From Acanthochromis polyacanthus (lineage: Eukaryota; Chordata; Actinopteri; Pomacentridae): DNA of 64,000 bases. The stretch spans positions 28,789,817-28,853,816 of the forward strand of contig NC_067130.1 of the NCBI RefSeq assembly GCF_021347895.1, in the 5' to 3' direction. The translations under genes and the position numbers were made by a program. This document shows, one piece after another, positions 13,370-24,839 of the stretch. The notes below the pieces were generated by a model. The model saw only the letters and a program-made list of their open reading frames with translations. It was not told the DNA's origin and did not search any database. Positions within the stretch are counted from its first letter, which is position 1. Each line of letters begins with the position of its first letter.

Positions 13370-14220
13370 ATATTTTTGCAGATAGAAATAAAAATACAGA
13401 TGTAGACATTTACAGCTTTGCCCTGTTTTTTATACTGTAAGTAAAATAGTATTTGATATATTTTGTGTGATTTTATTAGATAATGTCTGTAAATTAACAA
13501 AATTGTGAAAATGGTAAGAGTTTAAAAATTATTTAGTATGTTTAGTAGTTAATATGCATGATTTTTCTCCCAAACAACAGCAAATACTTGTATAATAACT
13601 ATATTTTTGCTGATTCAAACAGGAAAAAAAGTGAAATTTTACAGTCAAACACTGTAAAAACATTATAAATTTTTTATTTCGAAACATTTGGCTGTTTTTT
13701 CTGGTTAACATGAAAATTAATACTTTGTTGTGATTTTACGACATACTTTTTGTAACTGAACAAATCTGTCTAATAATAGTGTGAAAATGTATTTATCAGT
13801 TCTTAATCCTTGATATATAAACAGAATTTATCTGTAAAATAGCAGCAAGCATCTGGAAACAATTTGTTTTGCTGGAATTTTACAAACACTGTTAAAAATA
13901 AAACAAACTAAAACAACAACTAACCATCATTTCTAAAATACAAATCTTTATGTGGACATCATTTATCGTTATGGGCGTTTTTATGGTTAACATGTAAATT
14001 CATACTCACGTCTGTGATTTTACTAGATATGATCCAAAATTCAACACAACATGGATTTTCCCTGTTTAAAATGACAGTTTAACACATTTAATCCTTAATA
14101 TACATATATTTTCTTTTAAATAACAGAAGATATCTGTAAAATAACGACACTGTGATGATTAAAAAAACAGCATAATTTCACAGTCAAACATTGCAAAGGA
14201 GAATTTACTACCAGTTCACC
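13370..14220. repeat. AT-rich tandem repeat, about 280-bp units
   Basis: GTTAACATGAAAATTAATAC (13704) and GTTAACATGTAAATTCATAC (13986) mark successive units. Each is followed by GTGATTTTA, a CTTAATCCTTGATATA-like block, ATCTGTAAAATA and TTTCACAGTCAAACA-like text. A diverged earlier unit lies at 13380-13690. Confidence 0.55.
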
Positions 14221-15394
14221 CTGAAAACACAAGATAAATGATAAATCAGGCGACACGTCTTGCATTTACCTTCATCCTCTTCAGTAAAGACACTTTGGTT
14301 CCACCTCCTGTTGACCCTGAACAAGAATTATAGTCCGAACCAGGCTTCTTCTGTGACCTTTAACATTTTACAGTCCCTGAATTAAACACCTTGCCCCATT
14401 AAAACCGGGTTAATGACCAAAGCCATGGCGATGTCACAGATCTGTTCTTTAGACGCCTGAGAAGACTTTTCTAGCAGCTTCAAATCCAACCTTCATGCAG
14501 GCTCATCCCCTAAAGATCCGTTCTGCACACACAGACAAGAAAATGTGCAAAATACCAGATTGTTGAGAAAACACTGAATATGTTACAGTGAAAGTAAAGC
14601 AATTATAAGACTTTTTTTTGACCCAATTTGTTGGCAAAAAGCTGCATGTTCTGGGTGAAAATCCCTCTAAACTCAACCTGAGGCGACAATTAGTTTCAGA
14701 AAATGTATTCTTCGTATTCTTCGGGGAGGGGGATGCAGCTTTAAGCCTCGGGCTAACTCTGTGAGCCAAAGCACAGACTACTACGGTACATCCCCACAGT
14801 CTCCCCCCACAGCAGCACAGACCAGAGAAACACCCAAATCTAATTATGCACTGAAGAATTAAAAGATGTTGGATTTTGTTTGCAGTCGGAACCATCTGGC
14901 TGCAGCAGTGATTCCCACACGGGTCGCTGCTAAAAGACTCTAAAGGGATCAATGTAAAGTGATTTCATGTGATTGCAGAGAATCAGGCCTTCTATTGACA
15001 TGTCGGTTGGTTTGCATCATTTTTAATCCGATCCGCCGATGTATTTCGCCGCTGACATCATTTCTCATGATAGGATTTTTCAGCATCAATATTTATTAAA
15101 AGCACTTTTTGTTTCAAGTTGAATCCTATGAAAGCTACTGGATAACTGGAACCGACCAAGCACACTGTTCTCAGGACCGTAACCACTAAAGACAGACTCA
15201 AGCCCTTAATATTAGATTTGCGTTTGGAAAGATTTAATTTTGTTACACAGTTAAAGAAAAAAATGAGACATATTGACCCAACCCCAACGTCTACACTCAC
15301 ATATTTGCAGAATATAGGCCTCCGAGTCCATGAAGGTATTTGGTGTCCAGATTAGAAAATTGAAATCAATTTGGAAGTGCTTTAAACCTGCATT

Positions 15395-15610
15395 CTTCTT
15401 AACAGCCACAAGGGGGTGACTCCTATAGAAGAAGTCAGATTGCATGAGTCTATGAGAAAATGACCCAACTTCTCACTTGATTTGTTACCTCAGTAAACAT
15501 TTTCATAATGACTTTATGGTCTCAATTGCTAGTTTTAAGTCTTCAATACAGCATGATGTTCATTTTAATAACTCTGGTTCAGGTTTAAGGCAAAATAGAA
15601 GATAAACAGA
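15395..15610. repeat. Fish interspersed repeat fragment
   Basis: The blocks CACAAGGGGGTGACTCCTAT, GAAAATGACCCAACTTCTCA and GCTAGTTTTAAGTCTTCAAT match a repeat I recall from percomorph genomes. No coding content. Confidence 0.5.
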
Positions 15611-16320
15611 GTGTGTTACCATGAAATTAACAGGATATTCCTCGAGTTCTTACCTTTCACTTTTCTTGTCTAGTTTCAAAAGAGCAAGATGGCAATGGCC
15701 AAATTCCAAGGCAAGTCCAAAAGTGAAAATTTAAACAAACAAAAAAAGGTCAGCAAACGAGCATGGTAGAAGCAACCAGCCTCCATGTTACATGAAAAAA
15801 GAAGGTTGTTTCTAAGTGTAAACATATAGTTCAGTGGTGATTCACAGTCAGAGCTGAATGAACTCCAAATTTTGCTTTCCCTTAAGTTTATTGGATGTGA
15901 GCAAAGTAAAAAACTTGACACACAAAACTCCCAAACTCACAAGAGTACGACATGTATTTCAACATTGTCAAGGTAGCGTGATATGTGAGAAGTGGAATCA
16001 GATAGGAGGAGATATCAGTTAAGTCAGGTCTTACTGTAGAGATTAAGATTTGTCGATCTTTTCATTTTGTTTGTGGGTACATCTATATTAAATGTCCACA
16101 TTCTATGCTACTGTGATTTCTGCCACAAATTTTTGCAAGATTTCATTTGTTGGTAACCATACAACTGAGCAGCCTTGGTGGAGTACTGCGCTCTCTGAGT
16201 GCTTTTCTTGTTATTTATTGACGAGTCTGAATTTTTCTTCAAGATGTCTACAACAATTGTGACTAGTTAGAGACATTGGTAGATTATTTTGGATTAAACT
16301 ATGAGTTGCAGATATTGTAG

Positions 16321-17078
16321 CCCTATAAGGTACAGTCAATTCCAGCCATTTTCAGTACAAAAAAATCGCTGATATTTTATTTGTAAATAAAAAAATGACG
16401 AGAAATACAGGGAATATTGGAAACGCATCGCGAGGTGCATTTCCTCGAAAACGACCTATTCGTGGAGTATATACCGACTTCAAGACATGTTTTGGACAAA
16501 ATATTTTACTGGCTTGTTTCATCTGGATGTCCAAGGTTGGATTATGGCCGTTTTTTGTGGAATATTTTCATCTGTGTGTTATAATGAACAAAGTATTTTG
16601 CTTATTTGACCGACGCTGCAAACTCCATGATAGAAACATTATACACTGATGGAAAGCTTAGATTCTCATGAATCCGCCGGTATAAACCACTTTCAGATGT
16701 GATTACCACAGCGGGTAATATGAACACATTTGTCCGACAAACAACGAATATCCATCCATCCGTTCTCTATACACGGCTTTAACGTACACAGCGCGACTCA
16801 CATTTCCGGGTTCATTATTACACACTGATGAAAAGATTCCACAAAAAACGGCCATAATCCAACCTTTTACATCCAGACGACACAAGCCAGTAAACTATTT
16901 TGTCCAAAACATGTCCTGAAGTCGGTATATAATCCACGAATCGGTCGTTTTCAAGGAAATGCACCTCCCGATGCGCGTCCAATATTCCCTGTACTTCTCG
17001 TCATATTTTTTATTTACAAATAGAATATTAGCGATTTTTTGTACTGAAAATGGCTGGAATTGACTGCAGCTTAAAGGG
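16321..17078. mobile_element. Palindromic (fold-back) element with about 265-bp inverted arms
   Basis: The arm at 16321-16587 (CCCTATAAGG, then GTCAATTCCAGCCATTTTCA) is repeated in inverse orientation at about 16810-17078 (ending AATTGACTGCAGCTTAAAGGG). The arms share long blocks with roughly 85-90% identity by eye. The 220-bp spacer contains a short piece of the CCATCCATCC fish repeat. No clear target duplication was seen; short frames in the arms are not coding. Confidence 0.8.
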
Positions 17079-17293
17079 TTTTTAAAGTTGTCTTGAATTA
17101 GAATTATCATCAGCCAGAGTGAAACTGTAGATACCTGTCAGGATGCAGATGTAGATATCTATAATGAAAAACCTCAAACCCATGAATGGTAAAAGTGATG
17201 TTATTTGTCTGAAGAAGAATGTGGATGTCGAACGTTCTTTTCTTTTTCTATACAGGAAGACTTGAAATACAGACATTCAGTGTAGCTGTTAAA

Positions 17294-17854
17294 TAGCCTA
17301 GCCCCGCTAGACAACCCATGGCAACGAATTTAATTCTCTGCCAGGGTGGGTCTAGTTACCCTCGGTAAGCCTCGAGGTTGGATGCTCCTAAAAATGGCCG
17401 ACGAATCACCATGAAGTGTAGAGTCAGAAGGCGGGCGTAACTAAGTGATGACAGAGGCGCGACGATTCTGACAGAAACAACCGGAAACAACTAGCCTAGC
17501 CGCGCTAGACAACCCACGGCAACAAATTTAATTCTCTGCCAGGGTCGACAACAAAAACAACAACAGTCGTAGAGCTCCATTAGCACAGACTCTGAATAAT
17601 CTTTCTGTTAGCATGTCTGTAATATACTTGAGCTTCACCCATTGACTGTATAAATAAGGCTTCACCGAACTACTGCATCCTCTGATTTCCGGTGCTCTAG
17701 GAACTACGTCAGCCTATTCGTTGTGCTGATTGGTTGTATTCCTAGCCAATTGCTGCAGAGTGATTTGAAAGACAACCTTTTAGCCCGCCTCCCTCCCTGT
17801 CGAGAGTTCCTAGACCCTTGTGTCTTCAGAGCTGTGTCTAGCGCGGCTAGGCTA
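17294..17854. mobile_element. MITE-like element with 9-bp target duplication and internal copy of its own end
   Basis: The ends TAGCCTAGCCCCGCTAGAC and GTCTAGCGCGGCTAGGCTA are inverted. A perfect duplication GCTGTTAAA flanks the element (17285-17293 and 17855-17863). The first 50 bp (through CAACGAATTTAATTCTCTGC) recur at about 17493-17547, so one copy may be nested in another. No coding sequence was seen. Confidence 0.78.
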
Positions 17855-17886
17855 GCTGTTAAAGGTTAAAACACATTTCCACACAC

Positions 17887-18082
17887 ACAGCTGTGGAAAC
17901 ACTTAACCTTTAATTCTGCGTCATCTGATTGGTCAATCAGGACCAGACTGCTAACCTAACCCTGACCTGAAATACAGACATCCAGCGCAAACGCACACGC
18001 ACACACAGAGAGAGAGAGCTGTGGAAACACTTAACCTTCAATTCTACGTTGTCTGATTGGTCAGTCAGGACCAGAATGCCTT
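17887..18082. repeat. Tandem duplication of about 70 bp around a CCAAT-like site
   Basis: AGCTGTGGAAACACTTAACC and TCTGATTGGTCAATCAGGAC occur at about 17889-17943 and again with few changes at 18018-18072. CACACA/GAGAGA simple repeats separate them. Confidence 0.75.
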
Positions 18083-18729
18083 TAGGCTACAGTGAGAAGG
18101 ACCAAACAGAGTATGTGAAAAAGTACAATAATTAAAACATTTTGCAAATGCATATTTAGTAGTGTGATATTTTTGAGTTTTGAAAATCCCTAAAGGGGAC
18201 TGGGACTCTAAAATCCAGCATAATGCCATGAAAGTTGGAGCCTTTAATTCAGAAACAGCTTAAGTTATCCGTTTTCTGATGCAGGAAAGCCTCAGGTTTT
18301 CACTTAGGAAGTCTGATTAAAATCCTTACATTTATATAACACATAAACTCAGAGTTTCACCTGCAGTGAAACACAAACAGTCATTTTCTATTCGAAGCAG
18401 AGCAGCATTTCTGCTTGGTCACCATTGTGTTTGTGTCCTGCATGGTAATCAGATGTACTCTTGCTCTAACCACACGCGATATTAAACACGTGGCCTGAGA
18501 TGAAAATCTCAGAGAGAGAAAATGTCAGAAGACGTGCGTCTTGTACATTTATTGTAGTCTCGGGTTTAAAGATTTAAAAATGTCACACGGGGCTGCAGCA
18601 GCTGTCACGAGAGAGACGACGCAATAAAGGTGTCGGGAGGCTGGAAATTACCCGAGTGTTTCCTGCACATTCAGACTGTCACACAGCTTTGGCCTGTTAT
18701 TGTGGCCTCCTGCATTATTACGTGGATTT

Positions 18730-19140
18730 CTGTGTCACTTTTCATTCTGATTTGCGACACCACAACCCAGAAAGAGTGAGTGGATCTTTTATATTTGGAT
18801 TTTCGTTTACTTATGGCATAATTTGATGATTAAAAGCACACGAAAAACTGTTTGGCATTCTGGAGTCACTTTCAAACTTTAAATTTAGACTTAAAACACA
18901 AAAGAAGTGATCATGTTTAGTCCTGTGTTTGCTCCAGCTGCATATGCATCAGACTTCCCTTTCTCTAAAGCCACTAGTAAATGTAATGCAGTAAAGAATA
19001 AAAAATGTTCTCTCTGACATATACTATAGTTGAAGTAGAAGGTAGTAAAAAGTCCAAATGCCCAAGTTAAAGTACCTTAAATTTGTGCTCAAAGGTGTAA
19101 TCTGCAACTCTGTGCTATGTGCAGATGTAGTGACGTTACG
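18730..19140. repeat. Degenerate long repeat, left block
   Basis: TTCTGATTTGCGACACCACA, AACCCAGAAAGAGTGAGTGG and the following 350 bp recur at 25020-25150 and in part at 24840-25030. This is the left edge of the repeat field that surrounds the TRIM gene. Confidence 0.6.
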
Positions 19141-19224
19141 CCATTAATCTTTGCAAAGACTGAAGTTTAATTTTTCTGTTTTATGTGGATTTCTGTCAGT
19201 TTTCATTCTCACTTCTTCTCCTTT

Positions 19225-19625
19225 TTGAAAATGTATTTTTTATTTAACCTTTATTTAACCAGGAGAGCTCCCATTGAGATTAAGAACCTCTTTTGAAGGG
19301 AGTCCTGGCCAAGGTAGGCAGCAGCTAGTACAAAGCACAGTTATAAAATCACACAGTTAAAACAAATAAAACACAAACAAAACATTTATTAAGTTTACAA
19401 GCAAGTTATAAAAAACAAGTGCATGTTGTGGAAACGGCCTCAAGTACTCGGTTGATTTCCAGTCTTTCTGCAACATATTCCATGCAGAAGGTGCAGAATA
19501 AACAAAAGCCTTGTACCTGGTTCAGTATGAACATACGGAACAGAAAGCAACAAATGATCTTGTAATGGAGCGAAGCAAATGTAGGTGGACAGTAGTCCAA
19601 GTACTGGACAAGTTGTCCAGAATTT
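19225..19625. repeat. Fish interspersed repeat (TTTATTTAACCAGG family)
   Basis: TTTATTTAACCAGGAGAGCT, CCCATTGAGATTAAGAACCT and GGCCAAGGTAGGCAGCAGC form a widespread fish repeat whose class I cannot name with certainty. The 64-codon minus-strand frame in it is not a gene. Confidence 0.55.
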
Positions 19626-20846
19626 GTTGTTTATCTTTGTTCTTGTGTCTCTGATGATGTTTCCTTCTGATTTTCAGATTGACTGTAATGAATCAGCATG
19701 CTTCTAATAATTCAGAGATTTGAAAAAAAAATGCATTTCTCTTTTACTTTAGTTCAGGATTTTTACACAAATGTAGAAGATATGCAAATTATTTTTTAAA
19801 AACAGTTTCTAATTGTAGGAGATTTTTCTTTGCTCAACAAGTTTCTTATCCCCATTGGTACCTCATTACCTAACAGAATAGTTCGATTTTTTTTTTATTG
19901 TTGGTGTAAAATTGACAAAAAAACTCCATTTTGGAGCAGGCTAATCACAAGTTAAAATGACTTTTTCAACTTTTGTCCTTTTACACTTTAGATTTACAAT
20001 GAGAAAAATGTCCAAGTTTCCACGATAGATCCACCATAAGATAACAGCTAATGTTGATTTTTATTTGGAATTATAGATTTACTGTAATTTTTTTTGGAAA
20101 AGGGCCTCATTTTTCTGTTTATGTGCCATTTAAACACACAAAAATGTCCCGTTTTGACAACATTTTTAATTATAATTTTTTTTTACAATAGATAAATCAT
20201 CATAATACAGAAATCCTACAGACAATGTCCCTTTTTAAACACTGATTTTCTGGGATAAACTCATGAGACATTACTTGTTTCAGGCAAAATTAAATAGATT
20301 CATTAATCAAATCAAAAAATTCTGACATTTTTTTCATTAGTTTCATTCACCACCAGTCTGTTCACTTAGTTTAAAAAGATAATCAGTGTTGTCCTTATTG
20401 ATGATTGGTCATAATAATAATACAGGTCTACATTCTTAACCATTTAAGTAAACGAAATAAGAATCATCAGCTATGTTAATCTACATTTTTTGTACTGATC
20501 AACATTTCCATTGCCAATCAGGATTCTCAAACACAACAGTGTTAGAAACTAATTTCCCCACGTCATGAACAATAACTTTAGCACATTTAATCAAGGCCAG
20601 CAACATTTTACCTTCTTACTGTGAGTATTTTCAGAGTTACAAATGAAAATGATCTAAAAAGTTTGATTCTCCGTCCTCATAATTTCATTCTATTTGATGC
20701 AGCTGCACACTTTGAGGGCAACATCTGCTTTGACTGACATGGTTTTTATGCCTGCAGAAACTCAAAGATTCACTCCAGTCAGCCCTCAGTAACAGATATT
20801 TAGTACTTGCAGAGTAGAAACACCACAGCACAGAGACAAACTCAAT

Positions 20847-22717
20847 TTACACAAACAGATTTTCACTCTTTGCCTCCTTTATAACATCTGTGTAAATGAG
20901 CTGACACAATTTACCAGACCCAACACCATTAATTCCAAGTCCAGCATAGAGAGGCTGAGCGAATGCGGTCTGGACTCTGTGGAGCAAAGTCATGGTGTCA
21001 GAGACTCTGTAGAAGGACAGAATACCTGCACTGTGATCCAGATAGACTCCGATTCTGGAGGACGGAGAGCCACGGATGAGAGTCAGGATTCTGTTATGAA
21101 CGAAAATGTTTGAATTTTCTAATGCCCAAGATTTCTTGTTGTACGCAAATGCACTTTCTGGTCCCGTTCTGCTAATGCCCTTGTATGTGACTGCTACTGA
21201 GACTATAGCTGGTCTTTGTTCAACCTCCCAGTAACAACGTCCAGTCAGACTCTCTTTGCTCAGGACCTGCTGCTTTTCCATGAATCTGTCTGGATGATGA
21301 CCGTATACCTGAATCTGTCTCGTCACTGCTGCTTTCCTGTTCCCGTCAGACAACACTAACTGTGTGTGTGCTGTGTTTGGATCCAGGGTGAGGTGACGTG
21401 AATACTGTAGGAACTCAGCTCTGGTCTTTGGTTCTGCTGGTGACAGGGTCGGCCATGGGGCAACAGCCATTGCGTTCCTTAACTCAGTTCTCAAATTTGA
21501 AAGCTCCTGTAATGACTGTGACAGGGTCTTCAATCTATCTGAACTAAACTCTGCTCTCTGTGACTGAATCTTGAATCCTGAAACTTCCTCTGGTCTTGCT
21601 GAGGTCTTGGTCCAGTCTTCTTTCAGAATATCCTGTAGTTTATCTCTGGTTTTTGACACATCCACTGTACACATCAAAGTACTGCAGACGGTGAACACCA
21701 GTGATGTTGGGTGGGTTTGTGGCTTCACTGAGATATGACATGAAAGAATAACTGCAGAAACTGGATGTGGTCTTCTGTTTGTGAGAGCTGCTCCAGCTCA
21801 GAGCTTCTCATTTTCAACTCAACAAGCTCCTGCTTCAACTTCTCCTGAAGCTCTCTGACTTTTCTCACCTCATCTGTCTGCTTGGATCTGATCTGCTGCT
21901 TCACATCAGAGTTTCTTTTCTCAATGCGGCGGATCAGACCTTGGATCTCCTCACTGTTGGTTACAGCTTTGTCAGCAGACTGATTGATGGCCTTCACCTG
22001 CTGCTGAAGCATCCTCACATCTTTCTCTCTATCCTGGATTCTCTGATGGATCTGCACTTGATTCAACCCAACAACCCGTTGCTTTTCGTTCTTTTCTGCT
22101 GCAGCTGAAACTGTGTTGTGGCCTCTATGTTTATCCACAGAACACAGATAACAGACACACTGCTGATCAGTGCGACAGAAAATCTTCACCACCTCATTGT
22201 GACCAGAGCAGATGTTCTCCTGAAGCTTCTTGGACAGGTCAACTAGCCTGTGTTTCTCAAATGCAGGAGATTGATAGTGAGGCTGGAGGTGCTGCTCGCA
22301 GTAAGAGACCAGACACTGCAGACAGGACTTCACAGCTTTCAGTTTTCTCCCAGTGCAGAAATCCCATGACACATCTCCAGGTCCAGCATGGCAGAGATCA
22401 GCTGCAGCAGACTGAAGTCTTGTCTTCATCAGCTCCTCTATTAAATCTGCCAACACGGCGTTTTTCTTTAAGTCAGGTCTCAGTCTGAACATGTGTCTGC
22501 ACTGAGGACAGCTGTAGACTTGCTCCAGATGTGGTCTATCCCAGCAGTTTTTAATACAGTCCAAACAGTAGATGTGTCCACAGGGAATAGTCACTGGATC
22601 CTTCAGTAGATCCAAACAGATCGAACAGCTGAGTTTATTCTGGTCCATCTGAATTCCTTGCTGCACCATTTCACCTCTCAGAGACTCTGAGAAATGATCC
22701 AAACCCAAACTGAGCAT
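20847..22717 (-). pseudogene. finTRIM / TRIM16-like E3 ligase gene, disrupted between coiled coil and PRY-SPRY
   Basis: This intronless gene is read from 22717, or more likely from the internal ATG at 22669, where MVQQGIQMDQ resembles usual finTRIM starts. The first open frame (to 21725) has a C3HC4 RING at residues 31-73 (CSICLDLLKDPVTIPCGHIY and SCPQCR), a B-box 1 at about 118-140, a B-box 2 (about 170-200) and a coiled coil (about 205-320). The second frame (21728-20847) has the PRY-SPRY domain: LDPNTAHTQLVLSDGNRK, GRCYWEVEQ, KSWAL and RIGVYLDHSAGILSFYRVSD. Between them the homologous linker (YLSEATNPPNITGVHRLQYF) lies in the third frame, so two one-base-type frameshifts separate RING and SPRY, near 21757 and 21663. 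The first B-box 1 cysteine is Trp (residue 118). Family members are thought to act as ubiquitin ligases in fish immunity. It is either a recent pseudogene or a gene with sequence errors. Confidence 0.88.
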
Positions 22718-23189
22718 TCATTCTTCCTGTTGACTCACTAATTCTCTGAATGTGGTTCGACAGCACTCATACTTGGCACCATGCTGGTTACACCCACCTG
22801 CCAACTTGAAGATCTGTGAAGGATTGCAGGAACCAGTAAACCTGTCGCCTGAACAGAAGTGGCTGTTGTTAAAGGCAAGTAGAAGAAGGACTATCAGATT
22901 CTTCTCTTGTGCCAGTTTTCTCCCAAACAACATTGTCTTCTGAACTGGAATATCTGCACTGAATGAGAATGAGCATCAGTCTTATACACTATTGCTTGAA
23001 CTGTGATTATGTGTGTTAACTGTCTAATAAGTTCAAGATTACTAAAGAATATAAATCTATTCTCTATTGTCGTCTTGTTTTTGTCCTTTAATAATTCACC
23101 TTAGAGCAAGGGTTCCCAAAGAGAGGGGCCATAAGATGATTTTCAGAGTCCTGCTGTAATCTTTGAGGTGAATACAACAGATTAACACA

Positions 23190-23800
23190 TTGTGGCATTT
23201 TAAGATTGAACAAATTGTAAAATTAGACGAATAGGATGTGTAAATCAGATTTTAGAACAAACTGATAAAATTGCAAGGCCTAACGAGACAACGGAATTTA
23301 GGTATACACTAAATAATCCTGTGAAACCTGCAACCCAACAGAAGCCTATGCAGCTCATATAAGGCATTAAGAGTTGAAGTGCACATCCTCTCTTCGTCTG
23401 CACATGTGAGTTGAAGCCAAGGTCACGCTGAGCTAAGCAAAAATAATGCTAACGTGGAAGAAATAAAAAAGAGGAGGTGGTTAAATTTTTGATATGATTA
23501 CATCACATCCTGATTGGGTTGTGGTTTTACAGAATGGAAGGGGAGTGTTAAGGAAAAATTTGCATGGGTATATAAGGCGATGAAACGCTTTGTGTAGTCA
23601 GTTAAAATCTCGAGATTTTGCTCCTGTTTGTTCTTACAGCCTCTGTATTGAATAAATATTATTTGCATCAGACTCTGAAGACTGCTTGAAGACTCTTTCT
23701 TAAGAAGTTTTTGAAGACTCCAACTTTTGATCCAGAACTGATTTTTGACTATATGTTTGACAAAGCTGTCTGATCATCACTGGCCTTTGGTGGGAAGACT
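23190..23800 (+). mobile_element. Solo or remnant LTR (copy A)
   Basis: The segment is shared with about 50946-51590. It begins near TGTGGCATTTTAAGATTG and carries a TATATAAGG box at 23569 and an AATAAA signal at 23650. It ends near CTGATCATCACTGGCCTTTG. This promoter and polyadenylation layout is that of an LTR. The sequence just after (TTTGGTGGGAAGACTGAG) may be a primer-binding region, but I cannot match the tRNA. Confidence 0.6.
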
Positions 23801-24810
23801 GAGTCATAACAAAGTATCATTTGCAGCTGACAGGTCACTTCACAGCTTAACCAAAAGCATCTGCTGATTGACAGAGTGAAGAAAGGGACATATGCTTTGC
23901 AATTAGATGAATCCTTAGATTTAATAGCTTCGACTATGCCATTAATTTGAACCTTAATTGTTTATTTCATGCAAAGGATCATTATGTTGGTGATGACGGA
24001 GATGAGTTGATGCTGTGTGGGGGGGAAAGCTTAGTCAGGACAAGATGTGCAATTAAAATGATGGTGTGGGTTGAACTTGAAACCCTATGAAGAAGCATGA
24101 CTGAAGAGCTGACCGTTGCATGGGATCTTGTTCATGAGTGATGAAAGAATGGAGCATGAGATGGGCAGGCGGCTGGTGCAGCATCAGCAGCTGTATTGAA
24201 CCGTCTTGATGAGGAGGAACCTAAGCTGGAAGGCAAAGCTTTCGATTTACCGTTCAATCTACATTCCAATCTTAACCTGGTTCGGTTGACTAATTTGGAT
24301 GTCTCTTGGGCAACTTGTTGGCGTGGTCAATGAAGGTATGTACTACTGGCACCTTTGTTGGGAATTTAAACAGAAGGTTGACGAGGGTATGAACCTGAGA
24401 GAAGTCATTGACACAGTGTCAGAAATGTAAGAACCGGACTGTTGACGAGGTATAAAGAGGCTTGTGAAACTGGCATGTCAGTGTCAGAATCAGAGGTGAA
24501 TTTGCTGAATAGGAAGAGAGAGATGACTTAAATTGGCATCTCGGTGCCAGAATGGGGACCAGATTTGTTGAATGAACTGGCATCTCGGTGCCTGAAGAAG
24601 CCAAAGTTGTTTAAGCGGGGGATAGAGATGAGTGAAACTGGCATCTCAGTACCAAAAAGAGAGCAAATTGTTGTCAAACTCATACTACAACTGGCAGCCC
24701 GGCACCAACTTACAGCCATAGAGGATAAGAACTGGCAACCTGGTGCTATGAGAGTGAGAAACAGAGAGAGAGAGAGGTTTGGCTGGGAATGGATGATGGA
24801 AGGGGGGAAC
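23800..24810 (+). mobile_element. Probable internal remnant of an LTR element with short repeats
   Basis: This follows LTR copy A with no long open frame and no recognisable gag, pol or env. From 24466 to 24760 a motif like AACTGGCATCTCGGTGCC recurs six times at 41-63-bp spacing. It may be a degraded internal region; the function is unknown. Confidence 0.4.
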
Positions 24811-24839
24811 TGATAATTCATTGTACTATGCATTAATAA

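Noticed and set aside
14503..14952. 149-codon minus-strand frame
   Set aside because: No domain, odd composition and no neighbouring exon; the length alone is compatible with chance in 64 kb.
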